Below are positions 1 to 7,085 of a stretch of 13,980 nucleotides of DNA, one piece after another; position 1 is the first letter of the stretch, and every line of letters begins with the position of its first letter. Under the pieces are notes generated by a model. It made no database searches. It had not been told where the DNA came from and saw nothing but the letters and a program-made list of their open reading frames with translations. Position numbers and translations under genes: made by a program. The stretch lies in assembly GCA_018712905.1 (NCBI GenBank), contig DVGD01000054.1, positions 1 through 13,980 on the forward strand, read 5' to 3'. The DNA is from Candidatus Avoscillospira stercoripullorum (GTDB lineage Bacteria > Bacillota > Clostridia > Oscillospirales > Oscillospiraceae).

Positions 1-59
1 ACAGAGCAGCGGGGGGTGTGTGCGGGGGGCAAAAAGCCCACCGCGCGTTCAATCAAACA

Positions 60-151
60 GGATTTTGAAACTTTTTTGAAAGTTTCAAAATCCGCACAGC
101 GTGGCGAAAAGACTTTTTCGCCACGCTGGGGGGTCGATCTCCGATCGACCC
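60..151. repeat. Three consecutive perfect palindromes (intergenic hairpin element)
   Basis: Three perfect inverted repeats stand head to tail in non-coding DNA. The first has 13-base arms at 60-72 and 81-93, the second 13-base arms at 98-110 and 115-127, the third 9-base arms at 131-139 and 143-151. All three would fold into stable hairpins on either strand. They lie beyond the 3' end of ilvE and of its own terminator-like hairpin, so they could stop or stabilise transcripts from either direction. Such multi-hairpin blocks look like the dispersed intergenic repeats of Oscillospiraceae genomes; that assignment is from memory and untested here. Confidence 0.75.
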
Positions 152-178
152 GTCGGGTGGAAGCGCCGGAACAGAAGG

Positions 179-210
179 AAGCGCCCGACCCACGCAGGCC
201 GGGCGCTTTT
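179..210. terminator. Rho-independent terminator-like hairpin after ilvE
   Basis: A 9-base perfect stem (179-187 with 200-208) encloses a 12-base loop, 8 bases past the ilvE stop codon. On the plus strand it ends in TTTT (207-210). On the minus strand, the direction of ilvE, the stem is followed by a pyrimidine-rich TTCCTTCTG stretch. It probably ends the ilvE transcript and may work in both directions. Confidence 0.65.
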
Positions 211-217
211 CAAAGCA

Positions 218-1282
218 TTAGCACACGGGGACAATCCAGCCGTGGGTGTCGGGGATGCGACCCCACTGGAGGTCGGTGAGGTAGGTATAGAGCTTGAGGC
301 TCAACTCTCCGATCTCGTTGTTGTTGATGGTCTGGACGTTGCCGCGGTAGTTGAGCACGCCCACAGGGGAGATGACGGCGGCGGTGCCGGTGCCGAAGAC
401 CTCCTCCACCTGCCCCTTCTCACAGTAGGCCATGAGATCGTCGATGGCGAGCTTCTCTTCGCGGACGGTGTAGCCCCATTCCTTCATAATGGTAATCATG
501 GAGTCCCGGGTGACGCCGGGTAGCACGGTGCCCTCGCAGGGCGCCGTCCAGATTTCGCCGTTGATCTTGAACATGATGTTCATGCCGCCGACTTCTTCGA
601 CGTACTTGCGCTCCTGGCCGTCCAGCCACAGAACCTGGCTGTAGCCCATGGCCTCGGCCTTCTCCTGGCCGATCATGGCGCCGGCGTAGTTGCCGCCGCA
701 CTTGGCAAAGCCGGTGCCGCCTTTGACGGCGCGGACATATTCATCCTCCACGAGGATCTTCACCGGGTTGATGCCCCCTTCATAGTACGCGCCCGAGGGG
801 GAGCAGATGATGCAGAAGAGGAACTCCTTAGAGTTGTGCAGCGACAGCTGGCACTCGGTGGTGAACATGAAGGGACGGATGTAGAGCGAAGCGCCGGGCG
901 CGGAGGGCACCCAGTCGGCATCCACAGTGACGATGGCCTTCACAGCCTCCATAAACATATCCTCAGGGAAGGGGGGCATGCAGAGGCGGCGGTTGGAGTT
1001 GATCATCCGCCGGGCGTTCATCTCGGGGCGGAAGAGCTGGATCTTACCTTCCGCGGTGCGGTAGGCCTTGAGACCCTCAAAGGTTTCCTGGGCGTAATGC
1101 AGCGCCACAGCGCCGGGATCCATGGGGATAGGGGCGTAGGGAACAATGCGGGCGTCGTGCCAGCCAATGCCCTCGGTGTAGTCCATGAGGAACATATGGT
1201 CAGACATGTACTTGCCGAACCCCAGCGCCTTCTGATCGGGCTTTTCCTTGGGGTGGGCGGTTTTGGTGATTTTGATATCCAT
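218..1282 (-). CDS. ilvE: Branched-chain amino acid aminotransferase (class IV, 354 aa)
   Basis: PLP-dependent enzyme that interconverts Leu, Ile and Val with their 2-oxo acids, using glutamate/2-oxoglutarate (EC 2.6.1.42); cytoplasmic. It matches the roughly 355-residue BCAT subgroup (B. subtilis YwaA/YbgE and eukaryotic type) in length and motifs. The AQETFEGLKAYR stretch is near residue 64. The PLP lysine is expected at K194 in KCGGNYAG. EEVGGMN is at 229-235 and the phosphate-binding GTGTAAVISP at 297-306. The start at 1282 (MDIKITK) is preferred to the in-frame ATG at 1309. GGGAGGG (1290-1296) lies 7 bases upstream of it, and the predicted promoter would place the RNA start too close for the longer form. 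It has its own promoter at 1312-1340 and is followed by a hairpin at 179-210. No odd features. The family call is secure; the physiological direction is not shown. Confidence 0.96.
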   Translation of the reverse strand: MDIKITKTAHPKEKPDQKALGFGKYMSDHMFLMDYTEGIGWHDARIVPYAPIPMDPGAVALHYAQETFEGLKAYRTAEGKIQLFRPEMNARRMINSNRRLCMPPFPEDMFMEAVKAIVTVDADWVPSAPGASLYIRPFMFTTECQLSLHNSKEFLFCIICSPSGAYYEGGINPVKILVEDEYVRAVKGGTGFAKCGGNYAGAMIGQEKAEAMGYSQVLWLDGQERKYVEEVGGMNIMFKINGEIWTAPCEGTVLPGVTRDSMITIMKEWGYTVREEKLAIDDLMAYCEKGQVEEVFGTGTAAVISPVGVLNYRGNVQTINNNEIGELSLKLYTYLTDLQWGRIPDTHGWIVPVC

Positions 1283-1311
1283 AATGGATCCCTCCCAATT
1301 TGCTTTCATCC

Positions 1312-1340
1312 ATCATACAACAAAAGTGCCGCCGATGCAA
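1312..1340 (-). promoter_or_regulatory. Sigma-A-like promoter of ilvE
   Basis: On the minus strand, TTGCAT (1335-1340) and TATGAT (1312-1317) are separated by exactly 17 bases. This is a good match to the -35/-10 consensus, about 30 bases upstream of the chosen ilvE start. No T-box, leader peptide or other long attenuator fits, because the predicted leader is only about 20-25 nt. Confidence 0.7.
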
Positions 1341-1394
1341 CAGCCGTTTTCACAAGCTTACACATTTAGCGCGATAAAGTGCCCGGCGAGGGTG

Positions 1395-2570
1395 TCAGCC
1401 CAGGGCGGTGAGCGCCGACTGTGCCAGGAGAGCCGCGCCGAGGGGGAGGGCGTCGTCGTCGGTGCGGAACTGGGCATTGTGCCAGCCTGGGTTGTCCTGC
1501 TCCGGGAAGCCGGTGCCGATCCAGTAGAAGAAGGACGGGACGTGGCGGCCGAGCACCGCGAAGTCCTCCGAGCCCATGTTGCCCCGGGGGAACACCAGGT
1601 TCTTCTCGCCCACCATGGCCGCGGCAGCCCGGCGCGCCAGCTGGGTCATGGCCGGGCCGTTCCAGGTGACCGGCACCTCGGGGATGAACCGAAGGTCACA
1701 GCCACAGCTGTAGCTCTCGGAAAGTCCCCGCACCAGCGCCTCCAGCCTGGCTTCGGTCTTTTGGAGCACGTCGTCGCTGTGCGCCCGAATGGCGCCGGTC
1801 ATGGTCAGCGTTTCGGGCACGAAGTTCTCCGGCGTCCCGGCGTGGATGGAGAATACTGCGCAGACCAGGGGATCCAGAGGATCCGTGTTCCGGCTGACGA
1901 TGGCCTGGATCCCGTTGATGATGGCCGCCGCTGCCACGATGACGTCAACGCACTGCTGGGGCGCCCCGCTGTGCCCTGCAACACCGTGGAGGGTGATTTC
2001 AAAGTGGGACTTGCCCGCCATGATGGCGCCGGGCACGATGCCGATTTTTCCGCAGGGGATCTCAGGGCGGGTGTGCTGGCCGAAGAGAAAATCCGGCTTC
2101 ACCGGCAGCTTTTCCCACAGGCCGTGCGCCACCATGGCAGCTGCGCCCTGGGTGATCTCCTCGGCAGGCTGGAAGAGGAACACCACATTGCCGCGCAGGG
2201 AGGGCTGCGCCTCGGACAGGAGCCGCGCCGCACCCAGGAGGCAGGCGGTGTGGAAGTCATGGCCACAGGCGTGCATCACCCCGGCGGTCTCCGAGCAGAT
2301 GCCGTTGTCCGCGGGCTCCTGCTGGGCAATGGCGTCGATATCTGCCCGGAGCGCCACGGTACGGCCAGGCTGCGCCCCCCGCAGGATCGCCACGGCGCCG
2401 GTCTTAAGACCCAGCTCCACCTGCTCCAGCCCCAGCTTTGCCAGCTCCTGCCTGATGACCTCCGTGGTTCGGTGCTCCTGGAAGGAGAGCTCTGGATGGC
2501 GGTGGAGATCCTCCTTGATTGCCCGAAGTGCCGGAGATAGTGCCCGGGCGCGTTCCAGCAGGGTAGACAT
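1395..2570 (-). CDS. M20 family (M20D-type) amidohydrolase/peptidase, 391 aa
   Basis: Cytoplasmic metal-dependent amidohydrolase of the family that includes hippurate hydrolase, N-acyl-amino-acid and IAA-amino-acid hydrolases, AbgA/AbgB and N-acetyl-diaminopimelate deacetylase. The exact substrate cannot be read from the sequence. Visible family marks are DLHRHPELS (21-29), ALRADIDA (73-80), HACGHD (100-105, with expected metal ligands C102 and H104) and PAEE (135-138, catalytic/metal Glu pair). H166 lies in GQHTRPE, MGSEDFA is at 332-338 and the C-terminal ligand candidate is H364 in GWHNAQF. The middle part (about 180-290) is the usual dimerisation/lid domain. The start at 2570 is chosen because GAGAGG lies 10 bases upstream and its promoter (2602-2630) leaves a short leader. 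The longer in-frame extension to 2765 would run through the divergent promoter region and has no family similarity. It lies upstream of ilvE in the same direction with a 112-base gap and no clear terminator, so some read-through into ilvE is possible. Confidence 0.93.
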   Translation of the reverse strand: MSTLLERARALSPALRAIKEDLHRHPELSFQEHRTTEVIRQELAKLGLEQVELGLKTGAVAILRGAQPGRTVALRADIDAIAQQEPADNGICSETAGVMHACGHDFHTACLLGAARLLSEAQPSLRGNVVFLFQPAEEITQGAAAMVAHGLWEKLPVKPDFLFGQHTRPEIPCGKIGIVPGAIMAGKSHFEITLHGVAGHSGAPQQCVDVIVAAAAIINGIQAIVSRNTDPLDPLVCAVFSIHAGTPENFVPETLTMTGAIRAHSDDVLQKTEARLEALVRGLSESYSCGCDLRFIPEVPVTWNGPAMTQLARRAAAAMVGEKNLVFPRGNMGSEDFAVLGRHVPSFFYWIGTGFPEQDNPGWHNAQFRTDDDALPLGAALLAQSALTALG

Positions 2571-2601
2571 ATGCCTCAGTCCTCTCTTCATATTTGATCG
2601 A

Positions 2602-2630
2602 ATCGTAGCATATGGGCGGGCAGAACGCAA
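2602..2630 (-). promoter_or_regulatory. Sigma-A-like promoter of the M20 amidohydrolase gene
   Basis: On the minus strand, TTGCGT (2625-2630) and TACGAT (2602-2607) are 17 bases apart. A TG one base before the -10 makes it an extended -10 element. It lies about 30 bases upstream of the chosen ATG at 2570. Confidence 0.6.
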
Positions 2631-2696
2631 GAAAAAGCGGGAAGCGGAATTTGTCCAATCATTTCCCTGGTTTGACTGGAAATTTTCTTTGCCATG

Positions 2697-2705
2697 TGCT
2701 ATTAT
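2697..2705 (+). promoter_or_regulatory. Extended -10 promoter candidate for uppP-ftsK
   Basis: TG followed after one base by TATTAT (2700-2705) matches an extended -10 box about 42 bases before the uppP ATG. A TTGACT at 2672-2677 is 22 bases upstream of the -10, too far for a normal spacer, so the -35 is weak. It lies back to back with the M20 promoter, making 2571-2746 a divergent promoter region. Confidence 0.45.
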
Positions 2706-2746
2706 AAACAAGTATGACCATATTACCGATACCGGGAGGCTGCCAT

Positions 2747-3577
2747 ATGACATACTTTTCCGCAATCTTTCTTGGCCTCATTCAAGGCATTGCCGAGTTT
2801 TTGCCCATTTCCAGCTCCGGCCATCTGGCCTTCTTCCAGAATGTGGTGGGCATCGCCAACGGCGAAGAAAACATGTTCTTTGATGTGCTGCTCCATTTGG
2901 GCACCCTTGTGGCCGTCTTTGTGGCCTATTGGAGTGAGATCAAAGCGCTGATTTTGGAGTTCTTTACCATGATCGGCGTGCGCAAGCTCCCCAAGGGGCA
3001 AAAGCCTGACCGGCTGAGCCGCCGCATGATCCTCTTTGTCATTCTCGGCACGCTGCCGCTCTTTTTGGTGCTGCCGGTGAAGGATCGAGTGGAGGGACTT
3101 TATTCCAACGCCATTTTCATCGGCTGTGCATTCCTCATCACCGGTCTTTTGCTCTTCCTGTCCGATCGATTAAACCATGGCAATAAGGACATCAAGAGTG
3201 CTTCCATTCTGGATGTGCTCATTGTGGGCGTGGGGCAGGCGCTGGCCACGGTGCCCGGCATTTCCCGCTCCGGCACCACCATCTCCGCTGGGCTCTCCCG
3301 TGGCTTTGACCGGGAGTTTGCTGTGAAGTTTTCCTTCCTCCTGTCCATTCCCGCGGTGCTGGGCGCCAACATCCTCTCCCTGATCGACGCCATTCAGGAG
3401 GGAATTGACTGGAGCCTGATGCCCATGTATCTGGCTGGTGTGGCCGTGGCAGCCATTTCCGGCTATCTGGCCATTCGCCTTTTGAAGTACATTTCGCAGA
3501 AGGGCAGCTTCGGCGGCTTCTGCTATTACTGCTGGGGCATCGGTCTCGTCACCCTGATTCTCTCTCTTGTCAAGTAA
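2747..3577 (+). CDS. uppP: Undecaprenyl-diphosphatase (UppP/BacA), 276 aa
   Basis: Integral membrane phosphatase that turns undecaprenyl diphosphate into the monophosphate, recycling the lipid carrier of peptidoglycan and wall polymers. Loss or gain of this activity alters bacitracin sensitivity in known members. The two BacA signatures are present: QGIAEFLP with the Q/E-xxx-E site ending at E17, followed by ISSSGH (21-26); and PGISRSGTT (170-178), with R174 as the conserved arginine. Several hydrophobic helices are seen, for example 97-112, 121-139 and 198-215, and the length is normal. The start is the ATG at 2747, with GGGAGG (2734-2739) 7 bases upstream. An earlier in-frame ATG at 2714 would add 11 residues without a ribosome binding site. 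It ends 16 bases before ftsK and is probably cotranscribed with it. Confidence 0.96.
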   Translation: MTYFSAIFLGLIQGIAEFLPISSSGHLAFFQNVVGIANGEENMFFDVLLHLGTLVAVFVAYWSEIKALILEFFTMIGVRKLPKGQKPDRLSRRMILFVILGTLPLFLVLPVKDRVEGLYSNAIFIGCAFLITGLLLFLSDRLNHGNKDIKSASILDVLIVGVGQALATVPGISRSGTTISAGLSRGFDREFAVKFSFLLSIPAVLGANILSLIDAIQEGIDWSLMPMYLAGVAVAAISGYLAIRLLKYISQKGSFGGFCYYCWGIGLVTLILSLVK

Positions 3578-3593
3578 AAGGAGCTAATTTCCC

Positions 3594-6221
3594 ATGGCTG
3601 AACGGAAAAAAACCACCAACAACGGCAGATCTACCGGCCGATCCTCGTCCAAGAGCCGCGCTGCGGCCAAATCGGGACGAAGACCCATCCGCCGGGAGGT
3701 CATGGCCTTTGTCTGCCTGTTCCTAGCAGCGCTGACGCTGCTGGGGCTCTTTGGCGTGGAGGCATTTTTGATCTCTCCGCTGGTGGCGCTGTTCCGCGGT
3801 CTCATCGGCTCCGGCATTTATGTACTGCCCTTTTCCCTGTTGGGCTCGTTTCTCATTCTCCTCTTCCACGACGGCCGGCCGGTTCGGCTGCGGGTGGGCT
3901 GCGCGCTGGGCGTCGCCCTGGGCTGGGGCATCATGGGACATCTCTTCACCGCCACGGCGGAGATCGAGTGGGGCTTTCCCATGGTGGTGGAGCTGTGGAA
4001 GACCGGCATTGACCACACCTCCGGCGGCGTCATCGCCGGCTTTTTGGCCATGGCGCTCAAGTCCTCCATCAGCATGGCCGGCGCGGTGATTCTCACGGGC
4101 ATTCTCATGGTGCTCTCACTGTTGTTCAGCTGTTCCATGACCATTCCCAGTCTCATTCGCGCCTACCGGCAGCGCCCCAAGCCGGAGTATGACCCGCCCA
4201 AGCGCGAGCATCCCGATGCCGCCCAGGCGCTGGTCAACCACGTGGCCACGCGGCAGATTCAAAAGGCCGAGCGCCGCCGCAGCTCCATCCAGGACTTTGA
4301 TATTCCCCTGGACGATGAGCCGGTTTCCCGCCCCGCACCCAAAAAGGAAACGCCGAAGCAGGAAAAGCCTGCCAAAAAGGCGGATCGTTTCCTGGAAAGC
4401 CTGGAGAATTTGGAGCGTCTGGATCTGCCCGCATCCCAGCCGGAGCCGGTAAAGCCGGAGCCTGTGGCGGTGGAGGAGCCCCCCAAGGTGGAGGAAGCGC
4501 CGCTGGTCGTACCTGCTATACCCAAGGAGGAGCCGCCCGTCTCCACCCAGAAGGCGCGCTTTGATGCTGCCGCTGCCGACCTCATCCTGGCCGATGACCC
4601 CACGCGCAAGGCCAAGAAGGACGAGACACGGCTGGAGGCCGCGAAAATTGCCACGGAAATTGCCCAGGCAGGGGAGCAGCAGGCCGCCTACGCCTACCCG
4701 CCTGTCAGGCTTCTCCAGGAGTCCCAGGAGGGCATGGTGGACGGCACTGAGGAGATGCAGCTCAACGCCCAGCGCTTGAGCGACACGCTGGTGAGCTTCG
4801 GCATCGACGCCCATATCATCAACGTCATCCGCGGCCCCTCGGTCACCCGCTATGAGCTGGAGCTCGACCGCGGCGTGAAGCTCTCCAAGCTCACCAACCT
4901 TTCCGACGACATTGCCCTGGCATTGGGCGCCACGGGCGTTCGCATTTCCGCCATCCCCGATAAAATCTCCATCGTGGGCATCGAGGTGCCCAACAAGCTG
5001 GTGAGCACCGTCCACATCCGGGACGTCATCGACTCAGTGGAGTTTCACAAGAGCAAGTCCCGCATCTCCTTCGCCGTGGGCAAGGACATCAGCGGCAACT
5101 GCATCATCGGAGACATTGCAAAGCTGCCGCATCTGCTCATCGCCGGTACCACCGGCTCTGGTAAGTCGGTGTGCATGAATAGCCTGATTATTTCCCTGCT
5201 CTATAAGGCCAAGCCCGAGGAGGTTCGCCTCATCATGGTGGATCCCAAGATGGTGGAGCTGGGAATTTACAACGGCATCCCCCATCTGCTCATACCCGTG
5301 GTCACCGACCCGAAAAAGGCAGCCGGTGCCCTCCAGTGGGCGGTGACGGAGATGATGAAGCGCTACCGGATGATGGCCGACGCCGGTGTCCGGGATCTTG
5401 ACTCCTATAATAAGACCTGCGCCACGGTGGAGGATCGCCAGACCCTGCCGCAAATTGTGGTGGTCATCGATGAGCTGGCCGACCTCATGCTGGTGGCGGC
5501 CAAGGAAGTGGAGGAGGCCATCTGCCGTGTGGCGCAGATGGGACGTGCTTCGGGCATCCACCTGGTCATCGCCACCCAGCGTCCCTCGGCGGACGTCATC
5601 ACCGGCCTCATGAAGGCCAACATTCCCTCGCGCATCGCCTTCGCCGTGGCCAGCGCCATGGAGTCCCGGATTATTCTGGACACCGCCGGCGCGGAAAAGC
5701 TGGTGGGCAAGGGCGATATGCTCTATGCTCCCCTGGGGCAGGGCAAGCCCCGGCGTGTTCAGGGTTGCTTTATCACCGACGATGAGGTACAATCGGTGGT
5801 GGAATTTATCAAGGGAAACGCCACGGCGGACTACGACGACGCCGTCATGCAGGAGATCGACCAGAAGGCCAAGGAGAGCGGCAGCAAGTCCTCCGGCGGC
5901 GCTTCGGCGGCCAGCCTGGACGATGGCGAGAGCGAGGGCGACGAGCTCTTGCCTGCCGCTGTGGACGTGATTTTGGAAACAGGACAGGCCTCCGTTTCCA
6001 TGCTCCAGCGGCGCTTGAAGCTGGGCTATGCCCGTGCCGCCCGGATTGTGGACGAGATGGAGGAAAAGGGCATTGTGGGACCCTTCGAGGGTTCCAAGCC
6101 CCGGCAGCTCCTGATTACCAAGGAACAGTGGCAGCAGATGCAGGGGATCACCCCCGCCGAACCGGTGCCTGATGAAGCACCCGAGGCGCCAGAAGATCTC
6201 CCCTGGGAGGAGCAGGAATAG
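3594..6221 (+). CDS. ftsK: DNA translocase FtsK/SpoIIIE, 875 aa
   Basis: Septum-located ATP-driven DNA pump that clears chromosomal DNA through the closing division or sporulation septum. The N-terminal membrane part has hydrophobic segments at about 36-55, 75-92, 101-120, 145-157 and 161-183. Residues 190-365 are a charged linker rich in Pro, Glu and Lys. The alpha/beta motor follows (about 366-745), with Walker A GTTGSGKSV (518-526), Walker B VVVIDELAD (622-630) and the ATQRPS motif (660-665). The C-terminal gamma winged helix (about 784-842) reads DNA polarity signals (KOPS/SRS) in known members. All parts are present, so it should be functional. AAGGAG (3578-3583) lies 10 bases before the ATG, and uppP ends 16 bases upstream. 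In clostridial genomes such proteins carry either name; the sequence alone does not separate a vegetative FtsK role from SpoIIIE. Confidence 0.97.
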   Translation: MAERKKTTNNGRSTGRSSSKSRAAAKSGRRPIRREVMAFVCLFLAALTLLGLFGVEAFLISPLVALFRGLIGSGIYVLPFSLLGSFLILLFHDGRPVRLRVGCALGVALGWGIMGHLFTATAEIEWGFPMVVELWKTGIDHTSGGVIAGFLAMALKSSISMAGAVILTGILMVLSLLFSCSMTIPSLIRAYRQRPKPEYDPPKREHPDAAQALVNHVATRQIQKAERRRSSIQDFDIPLDDEPVSRPAPKKETPKQEKPAKKADRFLESLENLERLDLPASQPEPVKPEPVAVEEPPKVEEAPLVVPAIPKEEPPVSTQKARFDAAAADLILADDPTRKAKKDETRLEAAKIATEIAQAGEQQAAYAYPPVRLLQESQEGMVDGTEEMQLNAQRLSDTLVSFGIDAHIINVIRGPSVTRYELELDRGVKLSKLTNLSDDIALALGATGVRISAIPDKISIVGIEVPNKLVSTVHIRDVIDSVEFHKSKSRISFAVGKDISGNCIIGDIAKLPHLLIAGTTGSGKSVCMNSLIISLLYKAKPEEVRLIMVDPKMVELGIYNGIPHLLIPVVTDPKKAAGALQWAVTEMMKRYRMMADAGVRDLDSYNKTCATVEDRQTLPQIVVVIDELADLMLVAAKEVEEAICRVAQMGRASGIHLVIATQRPSADVITGLMKANIPSRIAFAVASAMESRIILDTAGAEKLVGKGDMLYAPLGQGKPRRVQGCFITDDEVQSVVEFIKGNATADYDDAVMQEIDQKAKESGSKSSGGASAASLDDGESEGDELLPAAVDVILETGQASVSMLQRRLKLGYARAARIVDEMEEKGIVGPFEGSKPRQLLITKEQWQQMQGITPAEPVPDEAPEAPEDLPWEEQE

Positions 6222-6259
6222 CCTCCCCTGTGAAGGGGAGGTGGCAGGCCGAAGGCCTG
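6222..6259. repeat. Two-hairpin intergenic repeat after ftsK
   Basis: It begins directly after the ftsK stop. CCTCCCC (6222-6228) pairs with GGGGAGG (6235-6241), then CAGGCC (6245-6250) pairs with GGCCTG (6254-6259). A further GGAGGGG (6262-6268) could compete for the first arm. There is no T-tract, so it is not a classical terminator. The layout resembles a dispersed repeat found between genes in many Ruminococcaceae/Oscillospiraceae (remembered, not checked). Confidence 0.7.
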
Positions 6260-6331
6260 ACGGAGGGGTTGACAGTACGCCTCCGGGAACCACGTCTGTA
6301 AAGGCTTCGACCTTTGCAAATATACAATTGC

Positions 6332-6356
6332 GCTGCATCTGGACAGCCAGAGCAGC
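6332..6356 (+). promoter_or_regulatory. Stem-loop just upstream of the S-component ribosome binding site
   Basis: GCTGC (6332-6336) pairs with GCAGC (6352-6356), and CTGG (6339-6342) pairs with CCAG (6347-6350) around a 4-base loop, with a small asymmetric bulge. It ends 3 bases before AGGAGG (6360-6365). It could influence translation of the downstream gene, but no riboswitch class is recognised, and the leader has no clear promoter. Confidence 0.35.
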
Positions 6357-6373
6357 AGCAGGAGGTAATTTCA

Positions 6374-6997
6374 ATGCGAGAAAACGAAACCAATTCCCTG
6401 AAAAAGACCAAGACCCTGGTGGGTATGGCCATTTTCACCGCCATTGTGGTGGTCTTGCAGCTCATTGCAAGCTTTGTGAAATTCGGCTTTTTTACCCCGT
6501 CCCTGGTACTGATTCCCATTGTCATCGGCACGGCCATCTATGGCATTAAGGCTGGAGCCTGGCTGGGCTTTGTCTTTGGCGTTGTGGTGCTCATCGCCTG
6601 CATCACCGGCGCGGACGGAGGCGGCTATCTGATGTGGGGCGTCAATCCGGCGGTTACCGCGCTCATCTGCGTGGGCAAGGGCGTCGCCTGCGGCGCGCTG
6701 GCCGGTCTTACCTATCAGCTGCTTCATCACAAGAACCAGATCCTTGCCACGGTGGCAGCCGCTGTGGTTTGCCCGGTGGTGAATACCGGCCTCTTCTGCC
6801 TGGGTGCTGTGGCGGTGTTTAAGCCCCTTCTCCTGGAGTGGGCTGCCGGCTGGGCGGCACAAAACGGCATGGAGGCCGTCAGCCTGGTGACCTATGTCTT
6901 CCTGGGACTCATCGGAATCAACTTCCTGGTGGAGCTTCTCATCAACGTGGTCTTGAGCCCTGTGGTGGTGCGCATCCTCAAGGCACGGATGCACTGA
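6374..6997 (+). CDS. ECF transporter S component (substrate-binding membrane protein), 207 aa
   Basis: Small, very hydrophobic membrane protein with about six predicted helices (15-36, 42-60, 62-82, 93-115, 125-150, 170-200). This is the size and layout of the substrate-capturing S subunit of energy-coupling factor vitamin importers. The first helix contains A19-xxx-A23, the alanine pattern by which S subunits dock onto the EcfT protein. No ATPase (EcfA) or EcfT gene is in the window, so it would share a module encoded elsewhere, as group II systems do. The substrate cannot be deduced. The start is the ATG at 6374 with AGGAGG (6360-6365) 8 bases upstream; a longer TTG form from 6314 lacks a ribosome binding site. 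A terminator follows at 7011. Another small membrane protein family cannot be fully excluded. Confidence 0.8.
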   Translation: MRENETNSLKKTKTLVGMAIFTAIVVVLQLIASFVKFGFFTPSLVLIPIVIGTAIYGIKAGAWLGFVFGVVVLIACITGADGGGYLMWGVNPAVTALICVGKGVACGALAGLTYQLLHHKNQILATVAAAVVCPVVNTGLFCLGAVAVFKPLLLEWAAGWAAQNGMEAVSLVTYVFLGLIGINFLVELLINVVLSPVVVRILKARMH

Positions 6998-7010
6998 TGT
7001 TTGCATTTTT

Positions 7011-7036
7011 CCCCGTCCTCGGACGGGGATTTTTTT
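7011..7036 (+). terminator. Rho-independent terminator after the ECF S component
   Basis: CCCCGTCC (7011-7018) and GGACGGGG (7021-7028) form a GC-rich hairpin followed by a run of seven T (7030-7036). It starts 13 bases after the S-component stop codon. Confidence 0.9.
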
Positions 7037-7071
7037 GTTCTATCCCTTGGCCTGTCCGCGTACCTTATAGC

Positions 7072-7078
7072 GGAGGGG
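7072..7078 (+). promoter_or_regulatory. Ribosome binding site that selects the TTG start of the M14 peptidase
   Basis: GGAGGGG lies 7 bases before the TTG at 7086. The nearby ATG codons at 7079 and 7091 are not in the peptidase frame, so the TTG is the only well-placed start. Confidence 0.65.
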
Positions 7079-7085
7079 ATGTACA

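Noticed and set aside
1248..2540. 430-codon plus-strand open frame opposite the M20 gene
   Set aside because: The minus strand encodes a complete M20 protein with metal-ligand motifs; the plus frame has no recognisable domain or start signal.
6269..6300. TTGACA as a -35 box for the ECF S-component gene
   Set aside because: No acceptable -10 sequence lies 16-18 bases downstream, so a promoter is not supported.
6314..6373. N-terminal extension of the ECF S component from a TTG codon
   Set aside because: There is no ribosome binding site before the TTG, and the extension is polar with a Gln run. The ATG at 6374 has AGGAGG 8 bases upstream.
5034..6374. 446-codon minus-strand open frame opposite ftsK
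   Set aside because: It overlaps the conserved FtsK motor and gamma domains; the His/Leu/Gly-rich composition is typical of a shadow frame.
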